Assembly (NCBI GenBank): GCA_964472565.1
Contig: CAYYNB010000014.1
Coordinates: 1-62,955 of the forward strand
Source of the DNA: DATAMF01 sp964472565
GTDB taxonomy: Bacteria > Chloroflexota > Anaerolineae > Aggregatilineales > Aggregatilineaceae
Direction of reading: 5' to 3'
Length of the DNA stretch: 62,955 bases
In this document: positions 1 to 9,049 of the stretch, in pieces
Layout of the letters: each line of letters begins with the position of its first letter
How positions within the stretch are numbered: position 1 is the first letter of the stretch
Notes under the pieces: generated by a model
What the model was told of the DNA's origin: nothing
The model's database searches: none
Seen by the model: only the letters and a program-made list of their open reading frames with translations
Made by a program: the position numbers and the translations under genes

Positions 1-129
1 CCCCCACCCCGCCTCAATCAGAAGCCCAACAAATAGCCCATATAGCTCCCCCGTTTCTCCCTCAAACAGGTGTCCAAGGGGGGTAACTTTTTGACGATAG
101 ATCAACAAACAGTGTTATCTGAGCGAGAG

Positions 130-173
130 AAGTTTGATCTAAGGTGTGCCTTAGATCAAACTTAGGCACACCT
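130..173. repeat. Two interleaved inverted repeats
   Basis: Two perfect palindromes share bases and so cannot fold at the same time. The first has 14-bp arms at 130-143 and 150-163 (core AGTTTGATCTAAG / CTTAGATCAAACT). The second has 10-bp arms at 142-151 and 164-173 (AGGTGTGCCT / AGGCACACCT). They lie just beyond the 3' end of the minus-strand hydrolase gene. No clean U-tract follows on the minus strand, so an ordinary terminator is not certain. A double operator or a switchable hairpin pair is possible. The rest of 1-228 holds C-rich sequence with no supported gene. Confidence 0.6.
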
Positions 174-228
174 AAAAATCAGCGCTGATAGAGGAGCGTT
201 TCACGTATGGTCCGCCTGTCATGCTGAG

Positions 229-1365
229 TTAACGGAGCGCGTCCAGTTGTTTCTTTAACCATCCAAATGCCGAACGCTGCATCTCCAGATCAAACTTATG
301 CGGTCCCGGATAAAATTCGCTGGTATATGCGCCCGGTGCATTCTGGTAATGGTCAGCCAGCCGCTGGTTCGCCGCTTGCATCCCCTCCAGCGGAAAAAGT
401 TCATCATCTCGATCAAACTGTACCAGCAGCGGCGACGGTGCGCGGCATGCCGCCAAATCCGGCCAATCGCCAACCCGTGACCATCCCGCCGGGAAAAACA
501 TCCAGGTATGGCGTTTTAACGCATCGTTGAGCAGGTACGCATAACTTGCCATCATCGCGACCACCACCGCCGCTTTGATCTGATCGTGTGTCGCGTTCAG
601 CAGCGCCGAACGCCCGCCGCCGCCCGACAGTCCGATGCATCCCATTCGCCCACCGTCCACATCCTGCCGCGCACACAGATAATTCGTCGCGATCCGATCC
701 TCATGGCTGATCACACCTGCCAGCGTCGTTCCTAACACCTGGCAGTATTTTTCCACCTGGTGTTCGTGCTGCGCCGCCGCAAAGTTATACAATCCCACTT
801 CGCGCGGCACGTCTGGGTTGGCCCATACCGACTCCTGCAATCCGTTAAATGCTTCCGCTGCCCAATCCGGCATCACTTCTTGCGGAAACCGGCGGCTGCC
901 CCACAGAAACGGATCATGCACCAGCACCGCGAAGCCCTCATGCGCCAGCGCATTCGCCCATGCGCGCCCACCATAAATTCGTTTCCACCAGTTTTGAAGA
1001 TAGTCCGGCGCGGTTTCTCGCCCTTCCGCGATCTTTTCCTTTCCCCAATATTTAAACCCACCGTGATCGCATAAGGCGATAATTCCAGGTAAGGGTCCTT
1101 TTGCCTCAGCCGGCTTGAACAGCCATGCTTCCGTGCGTGGACCATACCCCACCCACCACGAAATCGCTTCGCCAACCAGCCCGTCTTTTTCCCAGGTATC
1201 CTCAACACGCACATCCTGCGGTTCTTCATTTCCAACGCAAAATCCCAACACCTCGCGCACCTTCTGCTGCGTCTCCATCCCTGGCGTTGCCACCGGAAAC
1301 AGAGGTCGTTGGGCTTGCGCTTCTCGCACCCAGTCGCTGTAAATATTCAGGTCCTGATAGTTCAT
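229..1365 (-). CDS. alpha/beta hydrolase, dienelactone-hydrolase / acetyl-xylan-esterase-like
   Basis: A soluble serine hydrolase of 378 residues. The nucleophile elbow GLSGGGG lies near residue 246, an acidic residue in FDRDDE near 318, and a histidine in GPHKFD near 354, giving a plausible Ser-Asp-His triad in the right order. The N-terminal third (about 120 residues) precedes the catalytic fold, as in large carbohydrate esterases and 'dienelactone hydrolase family' proteins. There is no signal peptide, so it is probably cytosolic. The ATG start is preceded by GAAGGGAG. It lies 70 bp downstream of the GltD-like gene on the same strand and may be co-transcribed with it. The substrate cannot be told from sequence; an ester of a sugar or small organic acid is the family expectation. 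Confidence 0.75.
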   Translation of the reverse strand: MNYQDLNIYSDWVREAQAQRPLFPVATPGMETQQKVREVLGFCVGNEEPQDVRVEDTWEKDGLVGEAISWWVGYGPRTEAWLFKPAEAKGPLPGIIALCDHGGFKYWGKEKIAEGRETAPDYLQNWWKRIYGGRAWANALAHEGFAVLVHDPFLWGSRRFPQEVMPDWAAEAFNGLQESVWANPDVPREVGLYNFAAAQHEHQVEKYCQVLGTTLAGVISHEDRIATNYLCARQDVDGGRMGCIGLSGGGGRSALLNATHDQIKAAVVVAMMASYAYLLNDALKRHTWMFFPAGWSRVGDWPDLAACRAPSPLLVQFDRDDELFPLEGMQAANQRLADHYQNAPGAYTSEFYPGPHKFDLEMQRSAFGWLKKQLDALR

Positions 1366-1435
1366 GGCATCACTCCCTTCGTTTAAATTCGTATTCTCGA
1401 TCAGGACCCGGCGCTTGACAAAAAGAATCCTTGCA

Positions 1436-2875
1436 TCAGGAATTCATCAGATAGCGGTCAATCGCCCCTGCCGCCACAATTCCATCGCGAGCCGCTCGGC
1501 TGACCAGGTTCGGCCCGCGCACACTGTCGCCGCCCGCGAATACACCGGGCAGATTCGTTTCCCCCGTTTCAGAATCAGCGATCACCAATCCCCACTGGTG
1601 CGTTGCCAGCTCCGGCGATTGTTCCCCCAGCAGCGCATCCGGTCCATAACCGAGCGCCAACACCGCGACATCTGCCGCAATCGAATATTCTCCCCCCACC
1701 ACCGGCACCGGACGAGGTCGCCCGCTTGCATCCGGCTCGCCCAGTTCCATCCGCTGCACGATCACCTCTGTTATCCGCCCGTGTTCTCCGGCCCGAAAGG
1801 CGACTGGAGCCGTAAGATAGAGAAATTCCACGCCTTCTTCATGGGCTGCATGCCGCTCTTTGCGCGCCGCTGGCATCTCGTCTTCCGTCCGCCGATAAAT
1901 GAGCGTCACATGCGGCGGGATCCCTTGCTGAACTTGCAGCCGCAGCGCGGTTCGCACGCAGTCCATCGCGGTATCCCCACCACCGAACACCACGACATGC
2001 TCTCCCACGAGTGGCATGACATACCCGTTTGGACTGATCGCTTGCGGTGTGCAAACCGGCAGCAGAAATTCAGTTCCGGTATAAACTCCCGGCAAATCTT
2101 TGCCCTCGAATTTCACCGCTGTATCTTTCATCGCCCCTACACCAATAAACACCGCATCGTACTGTCGCCGGAGTTCATCCAGCGCCACATCCCGCCCGAT
2201 GCGCGTATTAAACACGAATCGCGCCCCCAATGCTTCCAGGTATTCAATGCGCGTTTGCAGCACCGAACGCGGTAATTTATAGGTCGGAATGGTATACGTC
2301 ATCCACCCACCCGGTGCCGGCCATGCCTCATACAGCGTGACCGCGTGCCCCTTTTCCAGCAATCGCTGTGCGGCTGACAAGCCTGCTGGTCCCGCCCCAA
2401 TTACCGCCACCGATTTCCCGGTAGGCACCGTTTGGGGCGGTTCAGGCCGTCCCGCATAATCATTGACAAAGCGTTCCAATGCCCCCAGCGCCAGCGCGGT
2501 TCCTCGTTTGCCAAGCACACACGCCCCTTCGCACAGATTCTCCTGTGGGCAAACCCGCGAACAGATTTCGGGCATCGTGCTGGTTGTCCGGTAAACCCTC
2601 GCTGCTTCCCCAAATTGACCCTCAGCGATATACCGCATCGCCATTGGAATATCATTATGCAGCGGGCAGGCGTTCACACAGGGTTGTCTCGGACAAAACA
2701 AACAGCGATCCGCTTCAGCCCGCGCGCTGTCTTCATCAAAATGGATCGTAATCGGATCAAAGTCCTGAATGCGTGTTTCGACAGGTCGCACTTGAATCGG
2801 CTGTGGAGCAGTCAAAATCTTCTGTTTGCGGGCGTCTGGCATATCCGGCGACCTTTCTGCATAAGGGTTTAACAT
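1436..2875 (-). CDS. GltD-like NAD(P)H/FAD oxidoreductase with two Fe-S cysteine clusters
   Basis: A flavoprotein of the glutamate-synthase small-subunit / PreT family that passes electrons from NAD(P)H through FAD and [4Fe-4S] centres. Visible are two N-terminal cysteine sets (CLFCPRQPCVNACP near residue 57 and CSRVCPQENLCEGAC near 105), the FAD fingerprint VIGAGPAGLSAA near 158, the nucleotide motif VFGGGDTAMDC near 297, and a C-terminal AGGDSVRGPNLV. No large subunit (GltB, PreA) is adjacent, so the electron acceptor is unknown. The first ATG lacks a clear ribosome site; an in-frame ATG at 2842 has AAAGG upstream and may be the real start, shortening the protein by 11 residues. It is divergent from the UbiA gene. 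Confidence 0.8.
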   Translation of the reverse strand: MLNPYAERSPDMPDARKQKILTAPQPIQVRPVETRIQDFDPITIHFDEDSARAEADRCLFCPRQPCVNACPLHNDIPMAMRYIAEGQFGEAARVYRTTSTMPEICSRVCPQENLCEGACVLGKRGTALALGALERFVNDYAGRPEPPQTVPTGKSVAVIGAGPAGLSAAQRLLEKGHAVTLYEAWPAPGGWMTYTIPTYKLPRSVLQTRIEYLEALGARFVFNTRIGRDVALDELRRQYDAVFIGVGAMKDTAVKFEGKDLPGVYTGTEFLLPVCTPQAISPNGYVMPLVGEHVVVFGGGDTAMDCVRTALRLQVQQGIPPHVTLIYRRTEDEMPAARKERHAAHEEGVEFLYLTAPVAFRAGEHGRITEVIVQRMELGEPDASGRPRPVPVVGGEYSIAADVAVLALGYGPDALLGEQSPELATHQWGLVIADSETGETNLPGVFAGGDSVRGPNLVSRAARDGIVAAGAIDRYLMNS

Positions 2876-2909
2876 ATCTTGATGCTAACGAATTTATCCC
2901 AAAAATGCA

Positions 2910-2937
2910 TGGTCAAAAAAGATAAACACGGTACACT
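2910..2937 (+). promoter_or_regulatory. Candidate promoter of the UbiA-family gene
   Basis: TGGTCA (2910-2915) and TACACT (2932-2937) are separated by 16 bp, a plausible -35/-10 pair reading toward the prenyltransferase gene. The palindrome at 2938-2970 begins directly after the -10 box. Confidence 0.35.
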
Positions 2938-2970
2938 AGTGGTCCGATCAATCATCCTGATCGAACCACT
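2938..2970. promoter_or_regulatory. 13-bp-arm inverted repeat, probable operator
   Basis: AGTGGTCCGATCA (2938-2950) and TGATCGAACCACT (2958-2970) pair over 13 positions with one mismatch around a 7-nt centre. The repeat would cover the transcription start of the candidate promoter at 2910-2937, which suits a repressor site. No adjacent gene encodes an obvious repressor. As RNA it would form a strong hairpin, but no U-tract follows, so termination is unlikely. Confidence 0.5.
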
Positions 2971-2996
2971 AATAAATAGCAATAAAAGAGGGGATT

Positions 2997-3911
2997 GTGA
3001 ACAGCAAAGCCTTACAACAGCGCACGCTGCACAGCCGTGCCGTTGGTATCTTAAAACTGTCGCGCTGGAAAGAACATATTTTGTTTACGGTGCCGGTGAC
3101 GCTCCTGGGCGTAAACATGGCGGCTGATCAGCATGCCGTGACCCTGGATTGGCACATTCTGACCGTAGTCGCGGCCAATATTCTCGCCGTTACCTGCGCT
3201 TTTATGATCAACGATATAGAAGATGCGCCCGACGATGCCGGTGATCCGGCTCGCGCCGTCCGCAATCCGGTAACAATGAACGAAATTTCCCGCCGCGAAG
3301 GGTGGTTTGCCACGCATATAATCGCGTTGCTATCGCTGGCGTTGTATGCCTGGGTCAGTACGGGCGCGTTTGTGATCGGCGCGCTGACTATCGTGCTCTC
3401 CTATCTGTACTCCTGGCGTGCTGTCCGCCTGAAAGCGCGTCCGCTCGTGGATGTGCTATCACATGTCCTGATGCTGGCGGGTCTGCTGTTTCTCGCCGGA
3501 TATTTCGCCTATGATGATCAGCTAGGTAATGTCTGGCTGGTTGCGTTAGGTGTCGCATTAGTATCGGTTTACGGCCAGCTTTATAATCAGGTGCGCGACT
3601 ATGACATGGATCGCGCGGCTGGTTTGCATAATACAGCCAGTATTCTGGGTCCAGTTTGGACGCGCTACACCATGTATGGCAGCATCGGTTTGGCCGTATT
3701 GTGTTTGTTGATCACCATATTCTTGGGATTATGGCCGCTGTGGTTGATACTCGTACCGGTGGTGATGTCTCCGCTGTTGTTTTTCTATCGCCCCCAAAAC
3801 GATATGCGCGGAACCGAAGCCATTGATCTCAGCGGGCGGATTCAGCTTGGTTTTATGTTTATCGCCAATGCCGCCGTGTTGATCTGGTTGTTCGCCAATT
3901 TGCTCGATTAA
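2997..3911 (+). CDS. UbiA-family prenyltransferase
   Basis: An integral membrane prenyltransferase of 304 residues that joins an isoprenoid diphosphate to an aromatic or other acceptor. The two Asp-rich Mg-diphosphate motifs are present: NDIEDAPDD (about residue 72) and DYDMDRAAG (about residue 200). Roughly eight hydrophobic segments are visible, and YSWRAVRLKARPLVD lies in the loop typical of the family. The start is GTG with AGAGGGG upstream. The acceptor could be a quinone, haem, chlorophyll or sugar precursor; no quinone or tetrapyrrole gene lies nearby. A strong terminator follows, so it appears monocistronic. Confidence 0.85.
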   Translation: MNSKALQQRTLHSRAVGILKLSRWKEHILFTVPVTLLGVNMAADQHAVTLDWHILTVVAANILAVTCAFMINDIEDAPDDAGDPARAVRNPVTMNEISRREGWFATHIIALLSLALYAWVSTGAFVIGALTIVLSYLYSWRAVRLKARPLVDVLSHVLMLAGLLFLAGYFAYDDQLGNVWLVALGVALVSVYGQLYNQVRDYDMDRAAGLHNTASILGPVWTRYTMYGSIGLAVLCLLITIFLGLWPLWLILVPVVMSPLLFFYRPQNDMRGTEAIDLSGRIQLGFMFIANAAVLIWLFANLLD

Positions 3912-3938
3912 AGCGCGTTGTGAATTAGGGTATAATCT

Positions 3939-3969
3939 AACGGGAACACAAGCTGTTCCCGTTTTTTTT
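3939..3969 (+). terminator. Rho-independent terminator after the UbiA gene
   Basis: A perfect 10-bp stem AACGGGAACA / TGTTCCCGTT with loop CAAGC is followed by eight T residues. A TATAAT at 3931-3936 sits just ahead of the stem. That box may be the -10 of the promoter for the downstream histidine kinase, in which case the hairpin would be at the very 5' end of that mRNA. Confidence 0.85.
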
Positions 3970-3984
3970 GCATTGGATAGCGCT

Positions 3985-6900
3985 ATGTCAGCCAAGATTC
4001 TGATTGTAGATGACATGCCCGACGCCATCGACTTTTTACCCGGATGGCTTCAACGCGAAGGCTATGAAACGACGATGGTCACGCGCGGTCAGCAGGCGTT
4101 GGCCCTGGCGGAAGAAATGCATCCTGATGCCATCTTACTGGATGTGATGATGCCCGGTATGGACGGCATTGAAACCTGCCGCCGTTTGCGCCTCAACCCC
4201 ACTACCGCCAGTATCCCGATCATTCTTCTGTCGGCTCGCAGCCCGTCCGATGCCCGCGCCGAAGGCTTGATGGCCGGCGCAACTGACTATGTAACCAAGC
4301 CGATTCATTTCCCCGATCTGCTCGAACGGCTTGAGCGCGTCGTTCACCAGGGCAACGCATCATTTGATCACCGCCGCTTGCTGGAAGAAATGGCGTACAC
4401 GGTGCTGACCGTGTTACCCTGCAATTTAGTCTGGCTTCTGATTGTCGATCCCGAAAACCGGGCGCTGGAACACCAGTCATTGGTGATGGAGCAAGGGACA
4501 GAAGCATCCCAGCAGTTTCTGGAATTGCTGCATAATGACGAAATCCGTTTTCTGTTGGTGCGTGGTGACAATCCATTCTCCGAATTAATCTTAGATCGCT
4601 CCGTGCTGATTAATATCCCGGTGTCTCAATTTCGTGACTTACCGGGTGGCAGTCCTTTTTACCGCGCGTTTTCCCAATTCGAATTAGCCTACATCAGCCT
4701 TCTGCCACTCATCCTGTCCGAGCAGGTGATCGGCATGATGGTCTTGGCGACGATGGACACCCAAACCGTTGAGACAGGCCGTGTCCAACCGATTCTCAAT
4801 TCCCTGAGCACCCAGGCCGCAATGGTGGTGAATAATGCCCGGCTGCTTGCTAATCTGGCGCAGCACGAAGAACAAATGCGTGCCGAACAGTCCTTCCGAA
4901 AAATGGTGCTCGATACCATGGGTGAAGGGTTAATCGTAGTCGATGAAACGGCCACCATTACCTATGCCAACAACCGCCTGTTGAACATGACGGGTTATAC
5001 GCGCGAGATGTTGTATGGGCGCAGTGTTGGTATGGTTTTTCACCCGGATCACCGTGAGAAGGTGGTTGATAGCATTGTCGGGCGCAACCGTAGCACACTC
5101 GCGTTTTCACAACAGCTTTTTACGAACAAAGGCACCGTAGTTCCGGTGCTACTGTCTCGTGTCATTGCCCCTTCGCCCGATGGCACCGAACAGAACACCG
5201 TGATGGTGCTTACCGATCTGTCCGAAGTTCAGCGCCAGGAAGAGGCGTTGAAGCGCCAAACGATGCGCCTCCAGGCCATCAATCGCGCTTCCGACGCGAT
5301 ATCTTCCGCCAAGTCCTTCCAGGAAGTCGTGACGATGAGCCTGGAAGCCGCGCTTGATGTGGTTCAAGGTGTGTCTGCGTCACTGCTGTTGAGCGACGAA
5401 AACCAGCCCGATGTGCTTGTCACTGTTGGCTCCGTTGGGCCACAAACGCGGCAAGGCCTTGTCGCTCTTCACGATGGGCTGGCTGGCTGGGTAGCCCGTA
5501 ATGCCAAATCACAAATCGTCTCGGATGTCGCCCAAGACCCGCAGATTCAGGAACAATATGCGGCCATTTATGGCCCTCAGGTTCGCTCTCTTATGGCTGT
5601 GCCGCTGATCGCTTCCGATGCCATCATCGGCCTACTCGAAGTGATCAACAAAAAAGAAGGTGTTTTTGACGAACTGGACCGTGAAACGCTGGAAAGCCTT
5701 ACCGGGTCAGTAGCCATTGCGATTGAAAATATTCGTTTGTTAGAGCAGATGCGCCGCCGTTTGACTGAACTCACGACCCTTCTGGATGCCAGTGCTGCCG
5801 CCTCTTCAACCCTGGACTTAGGTGATATTCTTGAGCGTATTGCACGCCGGTTAAGCTTGGCCCTGCAAGTCGAACGGGTGGTGATCACCTCGGCTAATAA
5901 ATTAGCAGGCCGCATGGAAACTCTCGCCGAAGTTGTCAATGCGTATTGGGCACCCGGTTTCGGGCCGGTTCGTAAAATCGAACAGTTACCAATTACGCAG
6001 GCCATTTTTGAAACCGGGAAAATCGTTATTGTCAACAACGAAATGAAGCATCCCGTCGAGTTTAGTCCTTCAGGCTTATATACCGTTGCCGGTTTTCCCC
6101 TTAAAGCCGATGAGATGGTCCTGGCGGTGATAAGACTTCAGAGTGAGCAGCGTGCCAACGCCTTATCTCAGGATCAGATCACGGCGGTTGAAGGGGTCGT
6201 TAACCATTGGTTAGATGTTGTGCGTTTAAACGATGTTACCAATTGGCTTTCCCGGTCAAATCTCACCGACCTGTGCCAGCGCGTTTTGCAGACAAGTGGA
6301 ATGCGCTGGTGCAGTCTGGTGTATTGGGATCACAGTGATGTTCGGCTGCTGCGCGAAATTGGTCGGGCGATCTGGTTGCAACAGCCCACCAAAACCTGGG
6401 AGATGGCGCGGTATCCGAGTGTTGACCGGGTTCTCAATGCGGGTGGTGCGCTCGGCTTTCAATCCTTCGAACTGGATGACGATCCGGAGCTTCAGCTTTA
6501 CCTGCACAGTTTAGGCGGCAGCACCCTGTTGGTCGCGCCACTTGTCATTCGTGGCGAAGCAATGGGCCTGGTGACTCTGATTGATTCAAATCGCGAGGGT
6601 CGCGTGTTTGATCAGGCTGAAGTGTCACTGGCACAAGGTATTGCCAATGTCGTCGGGAATGCGTTGGAGAATGCACAGCTTTATGCCGTCCAGGAACAAC
6701 GCGCCTCTGCCTTAGAAGCTGCCTATGTCGAACTTCAGGAATCGGACAACACAAAAGATGAATTGCTGCAAAATATATCGCATGAATTTCGCACCCCATT
6801 GACCCATATTCTAGGCTATTTACGGCTGCTGGTGGATGGTGCATTTGGCCCCGTCACGCCGGAGCAGGACGAGGCGATGCAGCTTGTCGTAAATAAAGCC

Positions 6901-7440
6901 CAGCGTCTGGCGGATTTAGTCAAAGACATTATGGCAGTTCAGGAATCCACTATCGAAAATTTGGATCTGAAACCCGTTCATCTGGATCGTGTGGTAGCCT
7001 TAGCCGTCCGCTCTATGGCCGCGAAGGCCCAGGAGTGCGGGATTCGGGTGCAGCTTCATATTCCGGCATCCTTGCCGCTGGTTTATGCCGATCCCATCAA
7101 GGTGGGTGAAGTTTTTGAAGAATTGCTTGAAAATGCGATCAAGTTTAGCCCTAACTCGTCTCAGATTGAGATCAGAATCGATGATCCGGGTGCGATGATG
7201 CTGCATGCCAGCGTATGCGATCAGGGTATTGGCATTCATCCCGATGAGCACGAAAAAATCTTCCGCCGCTTTTATCAGGTTGATCGGGGTGCGGCACGGC
7301 GTTATGGCGGCACGGGGTTGGGTTTAGCTTTAGTACGACAGGTAATCGAAGGCCATAATGGACGCGTTTGGGTTGACAGTGAACCAGACAAAGGAAGTTG
7401 CTTCCATTTCACCTTACCTAAAGTCACAGCGGCTGGCTAA
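3985..7440 (+). CDS. Receiver-PAS-multi-GAF hybrid histidine kinase
   Basis: A large soluble sensor kinase of about 1151 residues. Order of domains: N-terminal receiver (ILIVDDMPD, acceptor Asp in AILLDVMMPG), a GAF-like region, a PAS domain (ITYANNRLLNMTGYT), three further GAF-like regions, HisKA (QNISHEFRTPLTHILGY, phospho-His in SHEFRTP) and HATPase (ELLENAIKFSP, DQGIGIHP, GGTGLGLALV). No membrane segment is seen. The ATG at 3985 is preferred over an upstream TTG at 3973 because the receiver begins at once. A receiver at the N-terminus instead of the C-terminus suggests the kinase is itself regulated by phosphorylation. It is followed 47 bp later by a lone receiver protein, a likely partner in a phosphorelay. 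Confidence 0.9.
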   Translation: MSAKILIVDDMPDAIDFLPGWLQREGYETTMVTRGQQALALAEEMHPDAILLDVMMPGMDGIETCRRLRLNPTTASIPIILLSARSPSDARAEGLMAGATDYVTKPIHFPDLLERLERVVHQGNASFDHRRLLEEMAYTVLTVLPCNLVWLLIVDPENRALEHQSLVMEQGTEASQQFLELLHNDEIRFLLVRGDNPFSELILDRSVLINIPVSQFRDLPGGSPFYRAFSQFELAYISLLPLILSEQVIGMMVLATMDTQTVETGRVQPILNSLSTQAAMVVNNARLLANLAQHEEQMRAEQSFRKMVLDTMGEGLIVVDETATITYANNRLLNMTGYTREMLYGRSVGMVFHPDHREKVVDSIVGRNRSTLAFSQQLFTNKGTVVPVLLSRVIAPSPDGTEQNTVMVLTDLSEVQRQEEALKRQTMRLQAINRASDAISSAKSFQEVVTMSLEAALDVVQGVSASLLLSDENQPDVLVTVGSVGPQTRQGLVALHDGLAGWVARNAKSQIVSDVAQDPQIQEQYAAIYGPQVRSLMAVPLIASDAIIGLLEVINKKEGVFDELDRETLESLTGSVAIAIENIRLLEQMRRRLTELTTLLDASAAASSTLDLGDILERIARRLSLALQVERVVITSANKLAGRMETLAEVVNAYWAPGFGPVRKIEQLPITQAIFETGKIVIVNNEMKHPVEFSPSGLYTVAGFPLKADEMVLAVIRLQSEQRANALSQDQITAVEGVVNHWLDVVRLNDVTNWLSRSNLTDLCQRVLQTSGMRWCSLVYWDHSDVRLLREIGRAIWLQQPTKTWEMARYPSVDRVLNAGGALGFQSFELDDDPELQLYLHSLGGSTLLVAPLVIRGEAMGLVTLIDSNREGRVFDQAEVSLAQGIANVVGNALENAQLYAVQEQRASALEAAYVELQESDNTKDELLQNISHEFRTPLTHILGYLRLLVDGAFGPVTPEQDEAMQLVVNKAQRLADLVKDIMAVQESTIENLDLKPVHLDRVVALAVRSMAAKAQECGIRVQLHIPASLPLVYADPIKVGEVFEELLENAIKFSPNSSQIEIRIDDPGAMMLHASVCDQGIGIHPDEHEKIFRRFYQVDRGAARRYGGTGLGLALVRQVIEGHNGRVWVDSEPDKGSCFHFTLPKVTAAG

Positions 7441-7487
7441 TGGGCGTTACGCCTGTCACAGCTATATAATCGAAAGGTCAATGCGCA

Positions 7488-7907
7488 ATGAAAAAGCGAA
7501 TTCTGGTGGTCGATGACGAACTCGATACCCTGAAACTGCTAAAAACAATCCTTGAAATCAGTGGATATCAAGTGGCGACAACCCTAAATTCAGTCGATGC
7601 CCTCGGTATCGCCGAAGCAGAAAAACCAGATGTTGTGCTGCTTGACATCATGATGCCCAAGCTGGATGGCTTTGCATTATGTAAGATGATGCGTCAAGCG
7701 CCGATTACCATGCATTTACCAATTGTCTTTGTAACCGCGTATGAGGCCTTAGATCTCGAAGATCGGCGGAAAGAAGCGGGCGCTGATCTGGTCATCAATA
7801 AACCTGTCGGCATGGATAATTTGGTAGCTGCGGTTGACAAAGCGCTTGTGATCCGGCCCTCGCAACAAATTTCACCTGAACCCACAGAAAGGACCAACGG
7901 TGGATAG
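7488..7907 (+). CDS. Single-domain response regulator (receiver only)
   Basis: This CheY-like protein of 139 residues has RILVVDDELDT at its N-terminus, the phospho-acceptor Asp in VVLLDIMMPKLDG, a conserved Thr/Ala region (VFVTAYEA) and the Lys in VINKPVG. It has no output domain, so it most likely acts as a shuttle or docking protein for the hybrid kinase just upstream. Its last codons overlap the GTG start of the dehydrogenase gene by 8 nt, implying translational coupling. The C-terminal dozen residues look unstructured. Confidence 0.9.
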   Translation: MKKRILVVDDELDTLKLLKTILEISGYQVATTLNSVDALGIAEAEKPDVVLLDIMMPKLDGFALCKMMRQAPITMHLPIVFVTAYEALDLEDRRKEAGADLVINKPVGMDNLVAAVDKALVIRPSQQISPEPTERTNGG

Positions 7908-8976
7908 TCGAACAATTGTAGTACTGAAAGGAGATCAAACAGGACAAGAACTGCTCGACGAGGCCTTGCGCGTACTGGACCCGGCAGTGATTCCCGCGCC
8001 GATCCATTTTAAGGCATTTGATTTATCCCTCGAAAATCGCCGCGCGACCCAAAATCAGGTTGTCCTGGATGCTGCGGAAGCAGTCAAAACTTACGGTTTG
8101 GGTATCAAAGCCGCCACGATTACGCCCATTGATCCTGATGATGTCGGCAGTCCCAATGCTTTGCTGCGTGAAGCAATCAATGCCCAAGTTATTCTGCGCG
8201 TCGGGCGTCGTATTCCTGGGGTGCGCCCTGTGGCAGGCGTCCATTCACCTATCGCGGTGGTGCGTATGGCCGTCGATGACGCCTACAATGCCAAAGAATG
8301 GCGTGAGGGTAATGGCCTGGATGAAGTCGCCTATCGCACCGAAAAAATCACCCGCCGTACCTGTCGCGCGGTAGCCGAATTTGCATTCCGCTATGCGTCG
8401 AAAGTTGGCGCGAAGGTTTTTGGCGGCCCCAAATTCACCGTTAGTCCCACCTATGAGGGACTGTTCAAAGAAGAAATGGATGCTGCTGCCGCGCGCCATC
8501 CTTCTGTACGTTATGATCCCCAGTTGATCGACGCCACCTATTCCCTGCTGCTTGAAACATCGGGTGAACCGTTGGTGATTCCGGCGCTTAACCGCGATGG
8601 CGACGTGATGTCCGACTTGGTTATGAAAATGTTCGGCACCATCGCCGGCGCGGAGTCTCTGATCCTGGCCCTGGATGACGATCTGCATACCAGCGCCGTT
8701 ATTGCCGAGGCGACACACGGCACCGCGCCGTCACTTGAAGGGAAAAACGTAGCTAATCCCATTGCCATGATTTTGGCCGGAGCGAGTCTGCTCATCAATA
8801 TTGAAACCGAAGCCGCCCAAAAGGCTGGTCGTGCAGTCCGCGAAGCGACCTTAGAAGCCGTCTATGATGGCATCCGCACATCCGATCTCGGCGGTCAGGC
8901 CACTACCAGCGAGTTTACGGACGAAGTGATTCGTCGAGTGAAGGCCAAACTCGCCGTCTGGGATGCGCTGGGGTAA
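7900..8976 (+). CDS. Isocitrate/isopropylmalate dehydrogenase-family protein, divergent
   Basis: A decarboxylating-dehydrogenase-fold enzyme of 358 residues. Recognisable parts are the C-terminal ATHGTAPSLEGKNVANP (cofactor loop), the metal-binding-like NRDGDVMSDL, and a Lys-containing segment GGPKFTVSPTYEG. The usual substrate stretch around RENTEGEY is missing; VRMAVDDAYNAKEW stands in its place, so I would not assign isocitrate or isopropylmalate as substrate with confidence. The start is GTG, within the receiver gene, with no separate promoter visible. Co-transcription with a kinase and receiver is unusual for a central-metabolic enzyme. Confidence 0.7.
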   Translation: MDSRTIVVLKGDQTGQELLDEALRVLDPAVIPAPIHFKAFDLSLENRRATQNQVVLDAAEAVKTYGLGIKAATITPIDPDDVGSPNALLREAINAQVILRVGRRIPGVRPVAGVHSPIAVVRMAVDDAYNAKEWREGNGLDEVAYRTEKITRRTCRAVAEFAFRYASKVGAKVFGGPKFTVSPTYEGLFKEEMDAAAARHPSVRYDPQLIDATYSLLLETSGEPLVIPALNRDGDVMSDLVMKMFGTIAGAESLILALDDDLHTSAVIAEATHGTAPSLEGKNVANPIAMILAGASLLINIETEAAQKAGRAVREATLEAVYDGIRTSDLGGQATTSEFTDEVIRRVKAKLAVWDALG

Positions 8977-9049
8977 GATTGATGGGCTATAGGCTTGGTA
9001 AACAGCTTACATGGTAGGGGCAAGAGCCTCTACTATTTATTTTGGGCAG

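Noticed and set aside
1364..2275. 303-codon plus-strand frame opposite the GltD-like gene
   Set aside because: Antisense shadow of a clear flavoprotein; composition rich in Arg, His and Pro with no family motif.
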